Assembly (NCBI RefSeq): GCF_025961225.1
Contig: NZ_JAOQNG010000001.1
Location: forward strand, 2,452,001-2,516,000
Source: Azospirillum canadense
GTDB lineage: Bacteria; Pseudomonadota; Alphaproteobacteria; Azospirillales; Azospirillaceae
Direction: 5' to 3'
DNA: 64,000 nt
The notes under the pieces are model-generated. The model did not search any database, had not been told where the DNA came from, and worked only from the letters and a program-made list of their open reading frames with translations. The position numbers and the translations under genes were made by a program. Below, one piece after another: positions 20,114-32,822 of this stretch (its first letter is position 1; every line of letters starts with the position of its first letter).

Positions 20114-21385
20114 GTGTCGAAAATGGGCTTGAACGGCGCGAAGAAGGCGAAGCGCCCCACCCGGGGCGGGATGATCGCCGCGCTGGACGTCGGTTCCACC
20201 AAGGTGTGCTGCTTCATCGCGCGCGTCGAGGACGCGGGGGCTGTGCGCATCCTGGGCATGGGCCACCAGATCGCGACGGGCGTGCGCGCAGGCTCCATCA
20301 TCGACATGGAAGCCGCGGAAACCTCCATCGGCGCCGCCGTTCACGCCGCGGAGCAGATGGCCAACGAGACGATCCGCGACGTGATCGTCAACGTGGCGAG
20401 CCCGATTTCCCACGGGTTCAGCGCGGAGATCCCGGTCCCCGGCACGGAGGTGACGGAGGCCGACGTGCGCCGCGCGCTGGCCCACGCCCGCACGTTGCAG
20501 GTCGGCCCTGACCAGGCGCTGGTCCACGCCATCCCCGTGGGATTCTCGCTGGACGGCAGCCGCGGCATCCGCGACCCCAAGGGCATGTACGGGGAGAAGC
20601 TGGGCGTCCAGGCCCACGTCATCACCGCCCCGGCGGGCGCCGTGCGCAACCTCCAGACCTGCGTCGCCCGCTGCCACCTGGACATCGACACGCTGGTCGC
20701 CAGCCCCTACGCCTCCGGCCTCGCCTGCCTGGTGGAGGACGAGATGGAGATGGGCTCCGCCTGCATCGACATGGGCGGCGGCACCACCACCATCTCCGTC
20801 TTCTTCGAAGGCAAGCTGATGTGGTCGGACTGCATTCGGCTGGGCGGCAACCACGTCACCAACGACATCGCCCGCGGCCTGACCACGCCGGTCGTCCACG
20901 CGGAGCGCATGAAGACGCTGCACGGCAGCGCCATGACCAGCCCCGCCGACGAGCGCGAGATGATCGACGTGCCGCAGGTCGGCGAGGAGGACCGGCTGGG
21001 GTCCAACAACCTGCCCAAGTCCTACCTGGTGCGCATCATCCAGCCGCGGCTGGAAGAAATCTTCGAGCATGTGCGCTCGCACCTGGAGCATTCCGGCTAC
21101 GCCAAGCTGGTCGGCCGCCGCGTCGTGCTGACCGGCGGCGCCAGCCAGCTGCCGGGAACGCGCGAGCTGGCGCAGCTCATCCTCGACAAGCAGGTCCGCA
21201 TCGGGCGCCCGACGCGGATCACCGGTCTGAACGAGGCCAACGGCGGTCCGGCCTACGCCACCGCCGCGGGTCTCCTTCTGCACGCCGTGCGCAACCCGAC
21301 GGAACTTCCGGTCGCGAGCCATGAGGCTGGCTCCGGTTCGGGGTTCTTCGGGCGCGTCGGCCTGTGGCTGCGGGAGAACCTTTGA
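20114..21385 (+). CDS. ftsA: Cell division actin homologue FtsA
   Basis: FtsA tethers FtsZ filaments to the membrane. The 423-residue protein has the actin-like ATPase fold: IAALDVGSTKVCCFIARV (phosphate 1), the 1C domain with VNVASPISHGFSAEIPV, ACIDMGGGTTTISVF (phosphate 2) and the adenosine motif VVLTGGASQLPG. The C-terminus GFFGRVGLWLRENL is the amphipathic membrane-targeting helix. A GTG at 20114 is taken as start; the ATG at 20123 is an alternative. The gap of 98 bases after ftsQ holds no clear promoter, so cotranscription is likely. Confidence 0.96.
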   Translation: MSKMGLNGAKKAKRPTRGGMIAALDVGSTKVCCFIARVEDAGAVRILGMGHQIATGVRAGSIIDMEAAETSIGAAVHAAEQMANETIRDVIVNVASPISHGFSAEIPVPGTEVTEADVRRALAHARTLQVGPDQALVHAIPVGFSLDGSRGIRDPKGMYGEKLGVQAHVITAPAGAVRNLQTCVARCHLDIDTLVASPYASGLACLVEDEMEMGSACIDMGGGTTTISVFFEGKLMWSDCIRLGGNHVTNDIARGLTTPVVHAERMKTLHGSAMTSPADEREMIDVPQVGEEDRLGSNNLPKSYLVRIIQPRLEEIFEHVRSHLEHSGYAKLVGRRVVLTGGASQLPGTRELAQLILDKQVRIGRPTRITGLNEANGGPAYATAAGLLLHAVRNPTELPVASHEAGSGSGFFGRVGLWLRENL

Positions 21386-21507
21386 CGGGTTCCCAAAAAA
21401 GGCTCCTGCCGCAGCGCGTCATTCGTGCCTAAAACGCCCCCGGATCCAACCGTGGGCACCCTTGCTCGCCCAAAGCGTGAACCAATCAAAAGGTTGTGGA
21501 GGCCAGT

Positions 21508-23325
21508 ATGATCAACGTGACCATCCCCAGCATCGAACCCGAGCTGAAGCCCCGCATCACCGTCTTCGGTGTCGGCGGCGCCGGCGGCAACGCCGTCAAC
21601 AACATGATCAAGTCGAACCTGGAAGGCGTGGACTTCGTCGTCGGCAACACCGACGCGCAGGCGCTGAAGGGGTCGATGTGCGAGAAGCGTGTCCAGCTCG
21701 GCACCACCATGACCCGCGGCCTGGGCGCCGGCTCCAAGCCGGACGTCGGCCGGGCTTCGGCCGAGGAGCAGCTTGAGGAGATCATCGGTCACCTCGAAGG
21801 CGCCAACATGGTGTTCATCACCGCCGGCATGGGCGGCGGCACCGGCACGGGCGCTGCCCCGGTCATCGCGCGCGCGGCCCGCGAGCGCGGCATCCTGACC
21901 GTCGGCGTGGTGACCAAGCCCTTCCACTTCGAGGGCGCGCACCGCATGCGCCTGGCGGAATCGGGCATCGCCGAGCTGCAGCAGTATGTCGACACGCTGA
22001 TCATCATCCCGAACCAGAACCTGTTCCGCATCGCCAACGAGAAGACGACCTTCGCGGACGCCTTCAAGATGGCCGACGACGTGCTGCATTCCGGCGTGCG
22101 CGGCGTGACCGACCTGATGGTGATGCCCGGCCTGATCAACCTGGACTTCGCCGACATCCGCTCCGTCATGACCGAGATGGGCAAGGCGATGATGGGCACC
22201 GGCGAGGCCGGCGGCGACCGCCGCGCCATCGAGGCTGCGGAGGCCGCCATCTCCAACCCGCTGCTGGACGACGTGTCGATGAAGGGTGCCCGCGGCGTCC
22301 TGATCAACATCACCGGCGGCTACGACATGACCCTGTTCGAGGTCGACGAGGCTGCGAACCGCGTCCGTGACGAGGTCGACCCCGACGCCAACATCATCTT
22401 CGGCTCGACCTTCGACAGCACGCTGGACGGCGTGATGCGCGTGTCGGTCGTCGCTACCGGCATCGACGCCGCCGCGATGGCCAACCCGCGCGGCCTGCAC
22501 CCGGTCAACCTGTCGCTGGTGTCCGACCGCAACGGCGGCAAGAAGCCGGGTGGCCCCACCGGCCTGACGCAGGCTGCCCCGACGGGGTTGAGCCAGCCGG
22601 CGCCGACCGGCCTGACCCAGGCCGCCCCGGTGTCCCCGGCGATTCCGGGGGCCATCCCGGGCACCATCCCGGCCGGCGGCATCCCGCGCGCCATGGGCAA
22701 CGCCGCCCCGCAGATGAACGCGCAGCCGCAGCACGTCGCCCACCATATGGAGGCCCCGGCCCCGATGGCGGCGCACGCGGTCGAGCCGGCGCTCCAGCAC
22801 GCTCCGGCCCACCACCAGGATCTCGGCGCCCACGCGATGGAGACCGCGCCGATGCGCACCGCCGCCACCGGCCCGCTGCACAGCGAGCGCCGCGACGGCC
22901 ACTTCATCGCCCCGAAGCCGGCCGACCCCGGCCCGCGTCAGCCGATGAACGCGCCGGGCATGCCGCAGACGATGCCCCAGGGCATGCCGATGTCCAGCCA
23001 GCTGGCCAACGCCGCGCAGGAGCCCGCCCCGGCCCGCAAGCCGAACTTCCTGTTCGGCCTGGTCACCGGGCTGGCCGGCCGCAAGGCCGAGGCCCCGGCC
23101 CCGCAGCCGCAGCCGGCTCCGCAGCCGATGATGCAGCAGCCGGTGATGCAGCCGGTCCACCAGCAGCCCGTCCACCAGCAGTCGCCCCAGATGCCGCCGG
23201 CCGCCCCGCAGGCGATGGCCCCCGCGCCGCGTCCGCAGGCCATGGGCATGGACGGCGCCCCGCAGCAGAAGATCGACGAGGAAGCGCTGGACATCCCCGC
23301 TTTCCTGCGACGTCAGGCCAACTGA
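21508..23325 (+). CDS. ftsZ: Cell division GTPase FtsZ
   Basis: FtsZ is the tubulin homologue that forms the Z ring. The GTPase core covers residues about 10-320: [15 protein letters not shown], the tubulin signature [25 protein letters not shown] [14 protein letters not shown] and the T7 loop. A linker of about 265 residues rich in Pro, Gln, Ala and Met follows, with repeated GLTQAAPTG units near residue 350, and the conserved C-terminal peptide [10 protein letters not shown] that binds FtsA. At 605 residues it is much longer than the 380-residue E. coli form; the linker accounts for the difference. The ATG at 21508 has TGGAGG six bases before it; an in-frame GTG at 21496 is less likely. Confidence 0.97.
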   Translation: MINVTIPSIEPELKPRITVFGVGGAGGNAVNNMIKSNLEGVDFVVGNTDAQALKGSMCEKRVQLGTTMTRGLGAGSKPDVGRASAEEQLEEIIGHLEGANMVFITAGMGGGTGTGAAPVIARAARERGILTVGVVTKPFHFEGAHRMRLAESGIAELQQYVDTLIIIPNQNLFRIANEKTTFADAFKMADDVLHSGVRGVTDLMVMPGLINLDFADIRSVMTEMGKAMMGTGEAGGDRRAIEAAEAAISNPLLDDVSMKGARGVLINITGGYDMTLFEVDEAANRVRDEVDPDANIIFGSTFDSTLDGVMRVSVVATGIDAAAMANPRGLHPVNLSLVSDRNGGKKPGGPTGLTQAAPTGLSQPAPTGLTQAAPVSPAIPGAIPGTIPAGGIPRAMGNAAPQMNAQPQHVAHHMEAPAPMAAHAVEPALQHAPAHHQDLGAHAMETAPMRTAATGPLHSERRDGHFIAPKPADPGPRQPMNAPGMPQTMPQGMPMSSQLANAAQEPAPARKPNFLFGLVTGLAGRKAEAPAPQPQPAPQPMMQQPVMQPVHQQPVHQQSPQMPPAAPQAMAPAPRPQAMGMDGAPQQKIDEEALDIPAFLRRQAN

Positions 23326-23367
23326 CGCGCCAAACGAGGCTGGCCCAATTGATCTGAGGGCAACAGC

Positions 23368-23413
23368 AACCCGCCGGTTGCCGCCGCCTCTTTGAAGCGG
23401 TATCGGCGGGTTT
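23368..23413 (+). terminator. Hairpin after ftsZ
   Basis: AACCCGCCGGTTGCCGC (23368-23384) pairs with GCGGTATCGGCGGGTTT (23397-23413), with a few wobble or mismatch positions in the middle. A short T run ends the structure. It could attenuate the dcw transcript before lpxC. Intrinsic strength is uncertain because the T tract is short. Confidence 0.45.
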
Positions 23414-23420
23414 ATCCACA
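23412..23420 (+). promoter_or_regulatory. Perfect DnaA box between ftsZ and lpxC
   Basis: TTATCCACA, identical to the consensus 9-mer. It is the second perfect box in the window; the other (3139) lies just upstream of the dcw cluster. Apart from this box and the hairpin, the 333-base gap between ftsZ and lpxC (23326-23658) shows nothing I can name; it presumably also holds the lpxC promoter. Confidence 0.4.
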
Positions 23421-23658
23421 ACCTGTTCGACTTCAACCGCCTCCGGAATTCCTTCGGGATACTCCGGGGGCGGTCTTTTCGCGTCTGCGATCGGCCCTCC
23501 GCCGCCCTGCAACAAACGGTAACAAAGAGTGATTTGTCCTCCACAGGGCCGAATGATACCTAGCATATGTGGTCATAAGCGACGGCGGGTCCCCACCGAA
23601 CGGAACCCGGACGATCGGCCGACGGACCACAGAAGAAAGACCAAGGCGGGAAGAGATC

Positions 23659-24597
23659 GTGGCTCATAACCGGATCAAGACTGAAGGCATGCTGCAGCGG
23701 ACGGTGAAGAAGCCGGTGCGCCTCCAGGGCATCGGGCTGCACACGGGCGCTACGGTCACGCTGACGATTTCCCCCGCGGAGCCGAACACCGGCTTCGTCT
23801 TCCTGCGCACCGACCTGACCGGCCCCGCGTCGGTGATCCAGGCCCGTTGGGACCATGTGGTCGACACCAAGCTCTGCACGGTGATCGGCAACTCCCACGG
23901 CACCACGGTCGGCACCATCGAACACCTGATGTCGGCGCTTGCCGGCTGCGGCGTCGACAACGCCCTGATCGCGCTCGATAACATCGAGGTTCCGATCATG
24001 GACGGCAGCGCCGCGCCCTTCGTGGACGCGATCGAGCGCGTCGGCACCGTGTCGCAGAACGCGCCGCGCCACGCCATCCGCATCCTGAAGCCGGTCACCG
24101 TGACCGAGGGCGGCAAGAGCGCCACCTTCACGCCGGATGACGTGACCACCTACAGCTTCGAGATCGATTTCGACAGCGCCGCCATCGCCCACCAGGCCCA
24201 CACGGTGGAACTGGACGCCGAGAGCTTCAAGGACGAGATCAGCCGCGCCCGCACCTTCGGCTTCCTGCACGAGGTGGAGGGGCTGCGCAAGATGGGCCTC
24301 GCCCGCGGCGGCTCGCTGGACAATGCGGTGGTCGTCTCCGGCGACACGGTGCTGAACGAAGGCGGCCTGCGCTTCGACGACGAGTTCGTGCGCCACAAGA
24401 TCCTGGACGCCGTCGGCGACCTGTACCTGGCCGGCGCCCCGATCATCGGCCACTTCCACGGCTGCCGCGCCGGCCACGCGCTGAACAACAAGCTGCTGCG
24501 CGCCCTGTTCGCCGACCACAGCGCCTGGTGCTACGAGACCCCGGCCTCCACGGTCCCGGCCAGCTGGCGCGCGGTCAAGCAGCTCGCCGTCGCGTAA
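23659..24597 (+). CDS. lpxC: UDP-3-O-acyl-N-acetylglucosamine deacetylase
   Basis: LpxC catalyses the committed step of lipid A synthesis, a zinc-dependent deacetylation in the cytoplasm. The 312-residue product begins QRTVKKPVRLQGIGLHTG, has the zinc ligands in TIEHLMSALAGCGVDN (His) and LVDAVGDL-like KILDAVGDLYLAGAPIIGHF (Asp, His), and the catalytic His near AGHALNNKLL. A GTG at 23659 with AGGCGGGA upstream is taken as start; ATG 23689 would also retain the core. It lies at the end of the dcw cluster, as in many proteobacteria, and is followed by a strong terminator. Confidence 0.95.
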   Translation: MAHNRIKTEGMLQRTVKKPVRLQGIGLHTGATVTLTISPAEPNTGFVFLRTDLTGPASVIQARWDHVVDTKLCTVIGNSHGTTVGTIEHLMSALAGCGVDNALIALDNIEVPIMDGSAAPFVDAIERVGTVSQNAPRHAIRILKPVTVTEGGKSATFTPDDVTTYSFEIDFDSAAIAHQAHTVELDAESFKDEISRARTFGFLHEVEGLRKMGLARGGSLDNAVVVSGDTVLNEGGLRFDDEFVRHKILDAVGDLYLAGAPIIGHFHGCRAGHALNNKLLRALFADHSAWCYETPASTVPASWRAVKQLAVA

Positions 24598-24639
24598 GCG
24601 TCATCGCGCAACACGAGTCGTCATCGCCGGCTTCGCACC

Positions 24640-24674
24640 CTGCCCTCCCCTTCCGGGGAGGGCAGTTTCGTTTT
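24640..24674 (+). terminator. Rho-independent terminator of lpxC
   Basis: CTGCCCTCCCC (24640-24650), loop TTCC, GGGGAGGGCAG (24655-24665), then TTTCGTTTT. The 11-base-pair stem is perfect. The word CCCTCCCCTTCCGG recurs twice in the next 80 bases (near 24687 and 24729), so the region looks like a small array of related hairpin halves. Confidence 0.85.
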
Positions 24675-24887
24675 GCGCACCCCCCTCCCCTTCCGGACTC
24701 GCGTTGCGCGAGTCTCGCGACCACTCCCCTCCCCTTCCGGGGGAGTCGGATGAGGTGTGTCGTGGCGCGATGGGGTGAATTTGTTTGATATTTGAACTGA
24801 ATCAAACGGTTGTAGAGGTTTGTTCAGTGGGGGTGTGAGGTGGAGTGGGGAAAGTGATCCCGTTGCCCCCTCCCCCAAACTGCGACC

Positions 24888-25307
24888 TTACTGCGCGGCA
24901 ACCCCCGGCCCCGTCGCATACTCACCAAACCGCGTGTCTTCCTTCAGGATGTGCTTGCCCAGCCAGTCGGCGCAGAAGTTGAAGACCTCGTCGCCGGGGA
25001 TGGTGTCGCGGCTGGCGTGGAAGCGCTCGCGGTAGGTTTCCACTTGGCGGGTCAGGGCGTCGTGCAGGGCCTTGTGCGCCGTGAAGGTCGGGTAGTTGGC
25101 CCGCTGCATGTACTCCTCCTCCCGCGCGAAGTGATCCTTGGTGTAGTGGATCAGCTCGTCGAGGATGGCCTCGATCACGTCAGGGGAATTGCGGCTGTCG
25201 TCAGCGGAAAGCTTGTTGACGATCTCCACCAGGACGCGGTGGTCGTCGTCCAGCTCTTGGATGCCGACGCTCATCCAGCGCGACCACTGGATCGAATCGA
25301 TGTGCAT
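24888..25307 (-). CDS. Bacteriohemerythrin
   Basis: A 139-residue four-helix oxygen- or iron-binding protein. Di-iron ligands expected for the family are visible: His in DDDHRVLVE, HYTKDHFAREEEYM (His and Glu), HKALHDAL, and HILKEDTRF near the end. Bacteriohemerythrins store or deliver oxygen, often in motile microaerophiles; the role here is inferred. It stands alone on the minus strand, convergent to lpxC. Confidence 0.93.
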   Translation of the reverse strand: MHIDSIQWSRWMSVGIQELDDDHRVLVEIVNKLSADDSRNSPDVIEAILDELIHYTKDHFAREEEYMQRANYPTFTAHKALHDALTRQVETYRERFHASRDTIPGDEVFNFCADWLGKHILKEDTRFGEYATGPGVAAQ

Positions 25308-25384
25308 GACGGTCCCCCTTCGTCTCGTTCTTGCGACGTTTAGGAAATTTATGGAACCGCCCGCGGTGAAGCGTCAACGCGGCC

Positions 25385-25414
25385 AAAAGGCGGTGCGACA
25401 ATGTGCCGACCGCC
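25385..25414 (-). terminator. Probable terminator of ligA
   Basis: On the minus strand GGCGGT (25414-25409) pairs with ACCGCC (25394-25389) and is followed by TTTT (25388-25385). It lies 16 bases after the ligA stop. The stem is short, so strength is moderate. Confidence 0.5.
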
Positions 25415-25429
25415 CTTCGCCATTCCAAC

Positions 25430-28530
<3,101 letters not shown>

Positions 28531-28539
28531 GTAAAGTCA

Positions 28540-28566
28540 CCCTCTCCCGCCCCCGGCGGGAGAGGG
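28540..28566. terminator. Strong hairpin between convergent genes
   Basis: CCCTCTCCCGCC (28540-28551), loop CCC, GGCGGGAGAGGG (28555-28566): a perfect 12-base-pair stem between a plus-strand and a minus-strand gene that end towards each other. Only weak T-rich sequence follows on either side (GCTATTT on plus). It probably ends both transcripts. Confidence 0.65.
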
Positions 28567-28577
28567 GCTATTTGCGA

Positions 28578-30431
28578 TTACGCCGCGTCGTAGTGGTGCA
28601 GGTGCGACGCGTCGAGGTGGTGGTCCATCCCGGCCAGATGACCGTACAGGTCGGCCGCGCCCGTGTGGTCGATCGAGGCCGCGGCGAGGTGGTCGGCATG
28701 GGCCGCGGCAGTTTCCAGACCCTGGGTGACCAGATGCTGGTAAACGGCGCCCTGCCCGTCCTCGGCCTGCGCGGTCGCCGTGGCGGCGGTCGCGGACGGG
28801 AACCAGGACTTGTCGGCGGCGACCTGAAGCGTGCCGTTCCACCACATCCCGGACTGGCCCTTCACCACATCCTGGCCATCGAGCGCGCCCTTGTCGTAGG
28901 TGACGTTCGATGCGGTGGACGCCACGGCGTGGCCGTTGATGGTCACCTTGTTGACGAACAGCGTGCGGTCCTGGCCGTTGACGACGGCGTCGTTGTCGTA
29001 CTGGACCTGCACCTTGTGCGCCTGATCGGCGGTCAGGTTGGTGGTGTAGGTGAAGTCCTTGGCCGTGCTGCCGGCAACGCCCTCGCCCACCTTGTGGCCG
29101 TCGACCAGCAGGTTGAAGTGGGCGTTCACGCCGCCAGCGGCGGTTCCCGACGCGTTGACCGTGATGGTCGAGGCGGCGGACGCCACCGGGGAAGCGTTGC
29201 CCGACGGGAAGTCGCCGGCCGGGGCCGCGACGACCAGCGTGCCGCCCCACCACATCGACGACTGGCCCTTCGCCACGTCCAACCCGTCCAGCGCGCCCTT
29301 GTCGTAGGTCACGGCGGAGTCGGTCGGGGCGAAGGCGTGGCCGTTGATGGTCACCTTGTTGACGAACAGGTTGCGGTCGACGCCGTTCACGCTGCCGTCG
29401 TTGTCGTACTGGATCTGCACCTTGTGGGCCTGATCGGCCGTCAGGTTCGTCGTGAAGGTGAAGTCCTTCGACGCGGTGCCGACCGTGGCCTCGCCCACCT
29501 TCTGGCCATCGACCAGCAGCTTGAAATGCGCGTTCACGCCGCCAGCCGCGGCACCGGACGCGTTGACCGTGACGGTCGTGCCGCTGGTCTCCGCCGTCGG
29601 GGTCGGAGTCGGGGTGGCGTTCTGCGCGATCTTGGCCAGCAGGGCGTCGGTGTTGATCTCGAAATAGCCGGTGGAGCCCATGGCCGTGCCGGTGCTCTTG
29701 GCCAGATCCAGGAACTGCTGCTGGGTCAGGCGCTGGCCCGTCAGTTCCATCGACTCTTGCTGGGCAAGCGCCACCGTGGCAGTCACCGTCGGGGCGGCGA
29801 AGGAGGAGCCGTTGGCCGCATAGGAGGTGCCGGCGAGATTGGTCAGCTTGATGTCCGTGCCATCCGCGCAGACGTCCGTCAGCAGCGGGCTGCGCTGCGA
29901 CCAAGTCGGGAAGTCGCCGCTGCCGGTGGTGGCGGACACGCAGATCTGGTTGGGATCGGCCGCGAAGCTCGACACGCCCTGGGTAGCACCACCATCGCCG
30001 GAGTTGCCGGCCGCCGCCACGGTCAGGACGCGCTTGGCCGCCAGCGCCGCCAGTTCGTCCGACATGGATGTGGTGGTCACCGACGTCTGGTTGCCGCCGC
30101 CGAGCGACAGGTTCACCGCCGTGACGTTGTAGGCGTCGGCGTTGGCGACGACCCACTGCAGCGCCTTTTCAATCGTCGCCTCGCTGGTGGCGCTGCCGTC
30201 GTCGGGCATGACCTTCAGCATGACGATGTTGGCGTTGGGATCGGCCGCCGCGATCTCCGACGTCACCATGGCCCCGTGCGTGTTCGCGTTGGAGACGGTG
30301 ACGTTGTCGTCGTTGTCGTAGAAGTCATGCTGGTAGACGAGATTGCCCGAGTTCCAGGCCGAGGACAGGCCGCTGTCGATCACGACGATCGTGCCAGCCT
30401 TGTTGCCAGTGCTTGTGGAGGTGCTCGACAT
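28578..30431 (-). CDS. Subtilisin-like (S8) protease with two duplicated beta modules
   Basis: A 617-residue protein. Residues 12-265 are a peptidase S8 domain with the triad Asp19 (VVIDSGL), His52 (NTHGAM) and Ser210 (GSSFAAP), plus the oxyanion region AAAGNSGDGG. There is no signal peptide and no inhibitory propeptide: the catalytic Asp lies only 19 residues from the start. After a TPTPTPT linker come two near-identical modules, 286-401 and 422-537 (offset 136 residues), with VNASG, GGVNAHF, LLVDG, KVQxQYDND, VNKVTINGHA, VTYDKGALDG and MWWxGTL; they resemble calcium-dependent xylan-binding (CBM60-like) domains. A His-rich tail ends the protein. Type I secretion or a surface role is possible. 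Confidence 0.88.
   Translation of the reverse strand: MSSTSTSTGNKAGTIVVIDSGLSSAWNSGNLVYQHDFYDNDDNVTVSNANTHGAMVTSEIAAADPNANIVMLKVMPDDGSATSEATIEKALQWVVANADAYNVTAVNLSLGGGNQTSVTTTSMSDELAALAAKRVLTVAAAGNSGDGGATQGVSSFAADPNQICVSATTGSGDFPTWSQRSPLLTDVCADGTDIKLTNLAGTSYAANGSSFAAPTVTATVALAQQESMELTGQRLTQQQFLDLAKSTGTAMGSTGYFEINTDALLAKIAQNATPTPTPTAETSGTTVTVNASGAAAGGVNAHFKLLVDGQKVGEATVGTASKDFTFTTNLTADQAHKVQIQYDNDGSVNGVDRNLFVNKVTINGHAFAPTDSAVTYDKGALDGLDVAKGQSSMWWGGTLVVAAPAGDFPSGNASPVASAASTITVNASGTAAGGVNAHFNLLVDGHKVGEGVAGSTAKDFTYTTNLTADQAHKVQVQYDNDAVVNGQDRTLFVNKVTINGHAVASTASNVTYDKGALDGQDVVKGQSGMWWNGTLQVAADKSWFPSATAATATAQAEDGQGAVYQHLVTQGLETAAAHADHLAAASIDHTGAADLYGHLAGMDHHLDASHLHHYDAA
28821..29576 (-). repeat. Intragenic tandem duplication in the protease gene
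   Basis: Two copies of about 348 bases (29576-29229 and 29168-28821), offset by 408 bases, encode the paired beta modules. The encoded modules differ at only about a fifth of positions, which suggests a fairly recent duplication or ongoing gene conversion. Confidence 0.8.
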
Positions 30432-30669
30432 CTTGCCAACCTTGTTCTTTTTACGAACCGACGCCCGGAACCGGACGCGACAAGGCTGGACTATGCGGGT
30501 TTTGCTGTGGCCGCCGTGAGACCGCTGTGGGCGAATGCTGTGACTTTGGTGCGTTTGCGGTGGGAATCCGCGGTTGCGCGGGGCGCGACATTATGCACGT
30601 CGATAAGCGTAATTTCCTTCAAATACAAAGCGTTTCGACAGCCCCGCCCCGACGCACCCGGTGCCCGCC

Positions 30670-31074
30670 ATGTTCACCATCCTTCTGGTGGAAGACAGTT
30701 CCGCCATCCGCGCCATCGTCCGCCAGCAGCTGCTGGGCCTGAAGATGCGGGAGGTCGTGATGGCCGCCAACGGGCAGGAGGCGCTAAACATCCTGAAGAA
30801 GCGCGACGACATCGACGCGGTGATCAGCGACTGGCACATGGAGCCAATGGACGGCCTGTCCTTCTGCACCGCCGTGCAAAAGAACCCGCGGCTGAAGGGG
30901 CGCCAGCTGCCGGTGATCTTCATCACCGCCGACCCGAAGCTGGCCGACGACGACACCCGGGACAAGGTGATGGAGTCGGCCCGCCGCCTGGGCATCGTGG
31001 ACATCGTGACCAAGCCCTTCACCCAGGACGCCCTGCGCGCCGCCCTGTCGAAGGGATTGGGGTTCCAGGTGTAG
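30670..31074 (+). CDS. Single-domain response regulator (CheY-like)
   Basis: A 134-residue receiver domain with no output domain. Acidic pair Glu8-Asp9 (LLVEDSS), phosphoacceptor Asp54 (VISDWHMEPMDG), Thr86 and Lys115 (VTKPF) are all present, so it should be phosphorylatable. Insertion of several residues between strand 4 and helix 4 (ITADPKLADDDTRDKVMESARR) is unusual. The ATG at 30670 was preferred to a GTG at 30661. It is divergent from the protease gene, with 238 bases between, and is not next to a kinase, so its partner is unknown. Confidence 0.9.
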   Translation: MFTILLVEDSSAIRAIVRQQLLGLKMREVVMAANGQEALNILKKRDDIDAVISDWHMEPMDGLSFCTAVQKNPRLKGRQLPVIFITADPKLADDDTRDKVMESARRLGIVDIVTKPFTQDALRAALSKGLGFQV

Positions 31075-31092
31075 GCAAATCGTTGATGGTTG

Positions 31093-31129
31093 GTAGGTTG
31101 GGTTCCGGCTGCGACTGCACCCAACCTAC
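31093..31129. repeat. GTAGGTTGGGT-family palindrome, copy 1
   Basis: GTAGGTTGGGT (31093-31103) and its perfect reverse complement ACCCAACCTAC (31119-31129) enclose 15 bases. It lies between the response regulator and recN, which converge here. The same arms recur at 46.7 kb. Confidence 0.8.
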
Positions 31130-31143
31130 GTCAACTTCTTCCC

Positions 31144-32814
31144 CTACCCCCGCCCAGCGATCAGGCTGTCCGCGGCGGCGCGGGCTTCGGCGGTGATGGT
31201 GGCGCCGGACAGCATGCGGGCGATCTCCTCGCGGCGGTCGTCGCCGTCCAGCTCGATCACACCGGTGGTCACCTGTTCGCCCTTCACCGACTTCTGCACC
31301 TTCAAGTGCGTGGAACCGCGGGCGGCGACCTGCGGGCTGTGCGTCACCACCAGGACCTGGAGCCCATGGCCGAGCGTTTTCAGCCGCTCGCCCACCGCTG
31401 CGGCGACGGCGCCGCCGATGCCGGTGTCCACCTCGTCGAACACCAGCGTGCCGACGGTGGAGGTCTGGGCCAGCACCACCTTCAGCGCCAGCATGAAGCG
31501 CGCCAGCTCACCGCCGGACGCGATCTTGTTCAGCGCCCCCGGCGGGGAGCCGGGGTTGGTGGCGACCTGGAAGGCCACGCGGTCCAAGCCCGCGGCGGTC
31601 CAGTCGGCCTCGTCGGCCAGCGGCTCGACCAGCGTGCGGAACTTGGCCTTTTCCAGCTTCAGCGGGGCGAGTTCGGTGGCGACGGCCTTGTCCAGGCGGC
31701 CGGCGGCCTCCTGGCGGGCCGCGCTCAGCGCCTCCGCGGCCTTGCGGTAGGCGGCGCGGGCGGCCTCCGCCTCGCGGGCGAGGCGGCTCAGCAGGTCGCC
31801 CTGGTCCTCGATCAGCAGCAGCCGGTCGGCCATATCCTTGCGCAGGCCCGCCAGCGCGTCCACGTCCACGCCGTGCTTGCGGGCGGCGGCGCGGAGCGCG
31901 AACAGCCGCTCCTCCAGCTTCTCCAGCGCCTGCGGATCCATGTCCACGTCGGCGGAGACGGCCTGGAGCCCGGCGATGGCCTCCGACGCCTCGGCCGCGG
32001 CGCGGTCGAGCCCGGCGATGACCGGGTCCAGCTTGCCGCCGGCCTTGTCGGCGATGCGACTGAGCGTGCGGATGGCCGAGGACAGGGCGCGCTCCACCCC
32101 GCGGTCGCCGGACAGGTCGCCGAAGGCGGCGTTCAGGGCGTCGACCAGCTTCTCGCGGTGCATCAGCACGGCGCGGGTCTCCGCCAGTTCCTCCTCCTCG
32201 CCCTGCTTGGGGGCGAGCGCGTCCAGCTCGGCCACGGCGTGGCGGAGGTATTCCTCTTCGGAGCGGGCGCGGGCGATCTCCGCGGCGGCGTTGGCGCGGG
32301 CGTCCTCCACCTGCCGCCAAGCGCGGTGCGCTGCGGCCACCTGGGCGGCCTGGGCGTCGAGCCCGGCATAGGCGTCGAGCACGCTGCGGTGGGTCTGCGG
32401 GTTCAGAAGGCCATGGGTGTCGAACTGGCCGTGCACCTCGACCAGTTCCTCGCCCAGGCGCTTCAGCAGGCCGACGCCGACCGCCTGGTCGTTGACCCAG
32501 GCGCGGCTGCGCCCATCGGCGCTGACGGTCCGGCGGACCACCAGACGTTCCTCCGGGTCGAGGCCCTGCTCCTTGAGGATGGCAAGCGCCGGGTGGTCGC
32601 CCGATAGCTCGAACTCCGCCGTGACCGAGGCCTGGTCGGCGCCATGGCGCACCAGCCCCGAATCGGCGCGCGCGCCGAGCGCCAGGCCCAGCGCGTCGAG
32701 CAGGATCGATTTGCCCGCACCGGTCTCGCCGGTCAGGACGCAAAGCCCCTTCTGGAAGCCCAAGGCGAGGCGTTCGATCAGGACGACGTCCCTGATCGTC
32801 AGCGAAGCCAGCAC
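31144..32814 (-). CDS. recN: DNA repair protein RecN
   Basis: RecN is the SMC-like ATPase of double-strand-break repair. The 556-residue product has the N-terminal VLASLTIRDVVLIERLAL, Walker A GETGAGKS, a long coiled coil (about 160-390) and the C-terminal ABC signature region SGGELARFMLALK with Walker B TLVFDEVDTGIGG. The GTG at 32814 was taken because the sequence from there matches RecN N-termini; the frame stays open upstream into bamD. It starts 8 bases past the bamD stop, so the two genes form a unit. Confidence 0.95.
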   Translation of the reverse strand: MLASLTIRDVVLIERLALGFQKGLCVLTGETGAGKSILLDALGLALGARADSGLVRHGADQASVTAEFELSGDHPALAILKEQGLDPEERLVVRRTVSADGRSRAWVNDQAVGVGLLKRLGEELVEVHGQFDTHGLLNPQTHRSVLDAYAGLDAQAAQVAAAHRAWRQVEDARANAAAEIARARSEEEYLRHAVAELDALAPKQGEEEELAETRAVLMHREKLVDALNAAFGDLSGDRGVERALSSAIRTLSRIADKAGGKLDPVIAGLDRAAAEASEAIAGLQAVSADVDMDPQALEKLEERLFALRAAARKHGVDVDALAGLRKDMADRLLLIEDQGDLLSRLAREAEAARAAYRKAAEALSAARQEAAGRLDKAVATELAPLKLEKAKFRTLVEPLADEADWTAAGLDRVAFQVATNPGSPPGALNKIASGGELARFMLALKVVLAQTSTVGTLVFDEVDTGIGGAVAAAVGERLKTLGHGLQVLVVTHSPQVAARGSTHLKVQKSVKGEQVTTGVIELDGDDRREEIARMLSGATITAEARAAADSLIAGRG

Positions 32815-32822
32815 GGATCGGC

